Part shown: positions 13,206 through 15,962 of the stretch, piece after piece
How positions within the stretch are numbered: the first letter of the stretch is position 1
Layout of the letters: each line of letters opens with the position of its first letter
Source of the DNA: Pedosphaera sp.
GTDB taxonomy: Bacteria; Verrucomicrobiota; Verrucomicrobiia; Limisphaerales; UBA9464
DNA: 15,962 bases
Direction: 5' to 3'
Assembly (NCBI GenBank): GCA_009695405.1
Contig: SIAZ01000054.1
Span: forward strand, 1-15,962
Made by a program: the position numbers and the translations under genes
Notes under the pieces: generated by a model
Told to the model about the DNA's origin: nothing
Seen by the model: only the letters and a program-made list of their open reading frames with translations
Database searches by the model: none

Positions 13206-15385
13206 TCCCTCAAAAATTCACCGTCCAATCTTTTCCAAATCTATCATTTTCACGGAGGATGAGCTTTTACTTTCCGATCCCTGCTTTCGCGTTTTGTTGC
13301 GCTGTTCTGATGGTTACAATCGGGTTACCATCTAGTTTCGCTAAGGAAACGTCGCCACCCGTAGTTCAGTCCAAGGCGAAGAAATCTAAGCCCCAGCAGG
13401 CACTCGCCGAAGTGAGCGAAGTAAAGCTGAACCGAAAGCGGGGATTTTACGACGCGCCCTTCGATCTCTCATTCACCACTAAGACAGAGGGCGCAGTTAT
13501 CCGCTACACAACCGATGGATCTGAACCCACTTTAAAACAAGGAATGACCTATCAGACACCGCTCAAGATAGCTAAGACATCATTCCTTCGGGTCGCCGCC
13601 TTTAAGGCCGGCTTTACCGCTTCCAAGATCAAGACTCACACCTTCCTTTTTCTACGCGACGTATTGATGCAGTCGCCGGATGGGCTACCGCCTGAGGGAT
13701 TTCCGTATCTGTGGGGCAAGAACCAAGTAGATTATGGGATGGATCCTCGGATTGTGAACGATCCGCGCTACCGCGAAGAAATCCTCACTGGACTAAAGGC
13801 TCTACCCAGTTTCTCCCTTGTCACTGATGTGGACTCCCTATTCGGTAAAAAACGAGGTGTCTATTCGAACCCTGGAGAGCAGGGTTGGGAGTCCGAGCGT
13901 TCATGCTCCCTAGAGATGCTGCCCACTGACGGTGGCAAAGATTTTCAGATTAACTGCGGCATCCGCATTCGCGGGGGGTTCAGCCGAATGCCTATCAACG
14001 TGAAACACGCTTTCCGACTGTTCTTCCGCGATGATTATGGTGAGGGCAAATTGAAATACCCCCTCTTCGGCAAAGACGGTGCACAGAAGTTTGAGAACCT
14101 CGATCTCCGTACCTTTCAGAACTACTCGTGGAGCCTAAGTGGGGACTCGCGAGGCGTTTTTCTTCGCGACCAGTTTAACCGCGATCTACAACTGGCCATG
14201 GGGCAACCTGCTGCTCGAGGTGAATTCTGCCATCTCTATCTTAATGGCCAATACTGGGGCATCTATAACACCTGCGAACGCCCTGAGGCTTCCTTTGGCG
14301 CGACCTATTTCGGGGGGAGGAAAGCCGATTACGACGTTGTCAAGGTCGACTCCGGTTTCACTACCCGCGGAAGCACTTACACCCTCATCGCCACCGATGG
14401 CAATCTGGACGCATGGCATCGCCTCTACAAAAGCGCGTCAACTGGATTAAAGAACAACGCGGTCTACTTCGCGCTTCAAGGTCGTCACCCAGATGGCAGC
14501 CCCGATCAGGCGTCCGAAAACTTGCTCGATGTGGACAACCTGATCGACTACATGCTGATTATCTTCTGGGGAGGTAATTTGGATGCGCCCATCAGCGCGT
14601 TTGGCGACAATCGCAACCCGAACAATTACCACTCTCTTCATCCGAAGAACGGGAGCAGAGGCTTCCAATTCCTAATCTGGGACGCAGAGCACACCCTTCT
14701 GAATGTTGAAGAAGACCGCACCGGCCCGTTCAAGACCGGAGAGACTATGAAGACCAGCAGCCCACAATGGCTATGGCAACAGTGTGTCGAGAACGCCGAG
14801 TTTCGTATACGGATCGCTGACCGCGTCCAGAGCCACTTCTTTAATGAGGGGGTCCTGAGCCCGGAATCAGTCGGTCGACGCTTCACTGCGCGAGCCCGCC
14901 AGATCGAGTCGGCCGTCATTGCCGAGTCCGCCCGTTGGGGCGATGTAAAACATACCGTTAAACAAGGAACTCCGCTACGGTTCGATCCAAACGGCAATCT
15001 TCTCACCGGCCCTTTCAATCGTGACGATGACTGGCGGCCTGAAATCAACCGTTTGGTGAAAAACTATCTACCAAACCGCAGTGACATCGTCCTCAGCCAA
15101 TTGTTTGCCCAAGGCCTTCTGCCTGATATTGATCCACCTCAATTGGTCCCTCAAAATGCAGCCGTTGCATCGAAACTTACACTCACATCCGGCACGCCCA
15201 AAGCTTCTATCCACTACACAGTTGATGGCACCGACCCTCGATTAGTTGGTGGCGAAATTTCAGCCAAAGCGTTAAAATATTCTGAGCCAATTCCGGCGGA
15301 CATTGACAGATCAACGATCAAAGCCCGAGCAAGGATTGACGGGGACTGGAGCGCCTTGTCGACGTTCCAAAGGATTGTTCAATAG
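13202..15385 (+). CDS. Exported CotH-type (protein kinase-like) protein flanked by chitobiase-type domains
   Basis: The 727-residue protein has a long N-terminal export signal (hydrophobic run around 27-43, after Arg18-Arg19). Next comes a chitobiase/hexosaminidase C-terminal-type domain at about 76-148 (GFYDAPFDLSFTT, GAVIRYTTDGSEPT, LRVAAFKAGF). A CotH domain follows at about 200-560: NCGIRIRGGFSR, KHAFRLFFRDDYGEGKLKYP, LRTFQNYSW, FLRDQFNRDLQLAMGQPA, FCHLYLNGQYWGIYNTCERP and the FLIWDAEHTLLN motif (Asp494) where kinase-like CotH proteins hold their metal. A second chitobiase-type copy lies at about 648-727 (ASIHYTVDGTDPR). CotH of spore formers phosphorylates coat proteins; the role in this phylum is unknown. 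The GTG at 13202 overlaps the EF-hand stop; an ATG at 13259 is possible, but its GGAGG touches the ATG with no spacer. Both keep the signal. Confidence 0.85.
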   Translation: MIPQKFTVQSFPNLSFSRRMSFYFPIPAFAFCCAVLMVTIGLPSSFAKETSPPVVQSKAKKSKPQQALAEVSEVKLNRKRGFYDAPFDLSFTTKTEGAVIRYTTDGSEPTLKQGMTYQTPLKIAKTSFLRVAAFKAGFTASKIKTHTFLFLRDVLMQSPDGLPPEGFPYLWGKNQVDYGMDPRIVNDPRYREEILTGLKALPSFSLVTDVDSLFGKKRGVYSNPGEQGWESERSCSLEMLPTDGGKDFQINCGIRIRGGFSRMPINVKHAFRLFFRDDYGEGKLKYPLFGKDGAQKFENLDLRTFQNYSWSLSGDSRGVFLRDQFNRDLQLAMGQPAARGEFCHLYLNGQYWGIYNTCERPEASFGATYFGGRKADYDVVKVDSGFTTRGSTYTLIATDGNLDAWHRLYKSASTGLKNNAVYFALQGRHPDGSPDQASENLLDVDNLIDYMLIIFWGGNLDAPISAFGDNRNPNNYHSLHPKNGSRGFQFLIWDAEHTLLNVEEDRTGPFKTGETMKTSSPQWLWQQCVENAEFRIRIADRVQSHFFNEGVLSPESVGRRFTARARQIESAVIAESARWGDVKHTVKQGTPLRFDPNGNLLTGPFNRDDDWRPEINRLVKNYLPNRSDIVLSQLFAQGLLPDIDPPQLVPQNAAVASKLTLTSGTPKASIHYTVDGTDPRLVGGEISAKALKYSEPIPADIDRSTIKARARIDGDWSALSTFQRIVQ
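13254..13258 (+). promoter_or_regulatory. GGAGG immediately before an alternative CotH start
   Basis: GGAGG directly abuts the ATG at 13259. It is the only strong Shine-Dalgarno-like core I found near any start in the window, but zero spacing is far from the usual 5-9 bases, so it probably does not decide the start. It leaves the choice between 13202 and 13259 open. Confidence 0.3.
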
Positions 15386-15759
15386 TCCCTCGAAAAATTG
15401 ACGCTAGAGCTTTTGGTAGTCGACACATTGGCGAGCGCGATTGCTTGGGGAATCGGATGCTGTTGTCGAAATGAAAAGAGATCTGCTCCGAGCACGACCA
15501 ACTCGGAGAAACAGGTAACCTGCCCCTAGGTTATCCCCCTCGGCCCACATCGGAATCAGCGTCAGATAACGTCGACCGAACAAATAAACTAAAACGCATC
15601 GCCGCTGATTTATCACCTAAACAAGCACGACTGCCCGCTCTACTTACAGAAAGAAACCCAGAAGACCGGCCTCGCCCAAAGAAAGGTACGCTAAGCGGAG
15701 TGGCCCTCATCCAAATTTTTGTGCTAGCTGATCGCAAGGGCCGCTGATGTCAGTTAATC
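15386..15759. other. Stretch of about 375 bp without a convincing gene
   Basis: The gap between the CotH-type gene and the IS66 element has no reading frame with a plausible start, length and family match. The plus strand is open from 15475 to 15747 for 90 codons but has no start codon at its head; it contains KRIAADLSPKQARLPALL, which loosely recalls linkers of nonribosomal peptide synthetases. The minus strand in the same place gives a hydrophobic frame (LVYLFGRRYLTLIPMWAEGD) interrupted upstream by two stops. Both cannot be real, and either may be chance or a decayed gene. Two hairpins at 15486-15535 are the clearest structure. Confidence 0.4.
15486..15535 (+). repeat. Two adjacent inverted repeats downstream of the CotH-type gene
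   Basis: CTCCGAG (15486-15492) and CTCGGAG (15502-15508) form a perfect 7-bp stem with a nine-base loop. Five bases later GGTAACCT (15514-15521) pairs with AGGTTATC (15528-15535) over 8 positions with one G-T pair and a six-base loop. They lie 100-150 bases past the CotH stop. No T-run follows, so a simple intrinsic terminator is not evident; transcript-end protection or a remnant of a mobile element are other options. Confidence 0.4.
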
Positions 15760-15962
15760 GTAAGCGTACGCCGAACCCCATGGTTCCCAATTCGCCTTCC
15801 TTGGGTTTAGCCAGAGCGAATGAACTCAATTAAACCGTCTCGGAAGCGACGTGGTCTTGCTGAAATCCAACTGCTAATCACTGAATTCAAAAGCTCGGGA
15901 CTCTCAAAGACTGATTTTGCTGCGAGTCTGGGTGTTTATCCTCTTTCGATTGATCGCTGGCT
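15760..15962 (+). mobile_element. Left end of an IS66-family insertion sequence, continuing beyond the right edge
   Basis: The element appears to begin at 15760 with GTAAGCGTACGCCGAACCCC; IS66-family terminal repeats typically start with GTAAGC. Sixty bases further on is the start of an IS66-type tnpA. The family makes 8-bp target duplications, so AGTTAATC (15752-15759) would be expected again at the far end, which is outside this window. Everything beyond the first 47 codons of tnpA is missing from view. Confidence 0.75.
15820..15962 (+). CDS. tnpA: IS66-family accessory protein TnpA, N-terminal part (runs off the right edge)
   Basis: The visible 47 codons start at the ATG at 15820 and read MNSIKPSRKRRGLAEIQLL, then ITEFKSSGLSKTDFAASLGV and YPLSIDRWL. 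A basic start followed by a helix and the pattern S-G-L-S-x-x-x-F-A-x-x-x-G-V-x-x-x-x-x-x-R-W is the helix-turn-helix of the small IS66 TnpA (orf1) protein. In this family TnpA and TnpB accompany the DDE transposase TnpC; the later genes are beyond the edge. No Shine-Dalgarno sequence precedes the start. Confidence 0.8.
   Translation, partial: MNSIKPSRKRRGLAEIQLLITEFKSSGLSKTDFAASLGVYPLSIDRW

Noticed and set aside
1..15962. CRISPR array, tRNA, rRNA, toxin-antitoxin or defence genes
   Set aside because: I saw no regularly spaced direct repeats, no tRNA-like cloverleaf, and no product resembling known defence families. Every sizeable conserved frame is explained by the genes listed.

Overview
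The window looks like a chromosomal stretch from a member of the PVC bacteria, most likely Verrucomicrobiota. The reasons are the mix of gene families (a secreted CotH-like protein with chitobiase-type C-terminal domains, a DUF1080 protein, a formylglycine-type sulfatase, a bacterial deoxyhypusine-synthase-like protein, an AsmA-like envelope protein) and the lack of Shine-Dalgarno sequences at usable spacing. This is inference from gene content; no rRNA or other phylogenetic marker is present. The density is high, with 12 complete protein genes and few gaps. Both edges are cut inside insertion sequences: an IS3-family element on the left (leftward orfA) and an IS66-family element on the right (rightward tnpA).

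Layout from left to right. 1-191: end of the IS3 element. 446-1779 (+): M50 site-2-type membrane protease, then a PaaI-type hotdog thioesterase sharing one base with it. 1785-2927 (-): NifS/IscS-type cysteine desulfurase. 3040-5171 (+): membrane-anchored AsmA-like protein and an exported PHP-domain metallohydrolase joined by a GTGA overlap. 5190-7020 (-): membrane-anchored PAS protein with no output domain, then an exported DUF1080 protein with two DUF1080-like modules. 7175-9530 (-): chorismate synthase aroC, then a deoxyhypusine synthase-like protein, ending in a candidate terminator. 9675-11237 (-): exported sulfatase. 11418-12524 (+): mnmA, with a strong hairpin just before the start codon. 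12612-15385 (+): exported four-EF-hand calcium protein coupled by a GTGA overlap to a large exported CotH-type protein. 15386-15759: about 375 bp without a convincing gene but with two hairpins. 15760 to the end: IS66-type element.

Two functional themes stand out. One is core metabolism: aroC, the cysteine desulfurase and mnmA (the desulfurase can supply the sulfur that MnmA puts on tRNA wobble uridine), and possibly polyamine chemistry by the DHS-like protein. The other is the cell envelope or exterior: sulfatase, DUF1080 protein, PHP hydrolase, AsmA-like protein, EF-hand protein and CotH protein all carry signal peptides or anchors, which suits a polysaccharide-degrading lifestyle. The best candidate for something not well described is the translationally coupled EF-hand/CotH pair; the AsmA-like/PHP pair and the orphan PAS protein next to the DUF1080 gene come next. 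No CRISPR array, tRNA, rRNA, prophage or recognisable defence system was seen.
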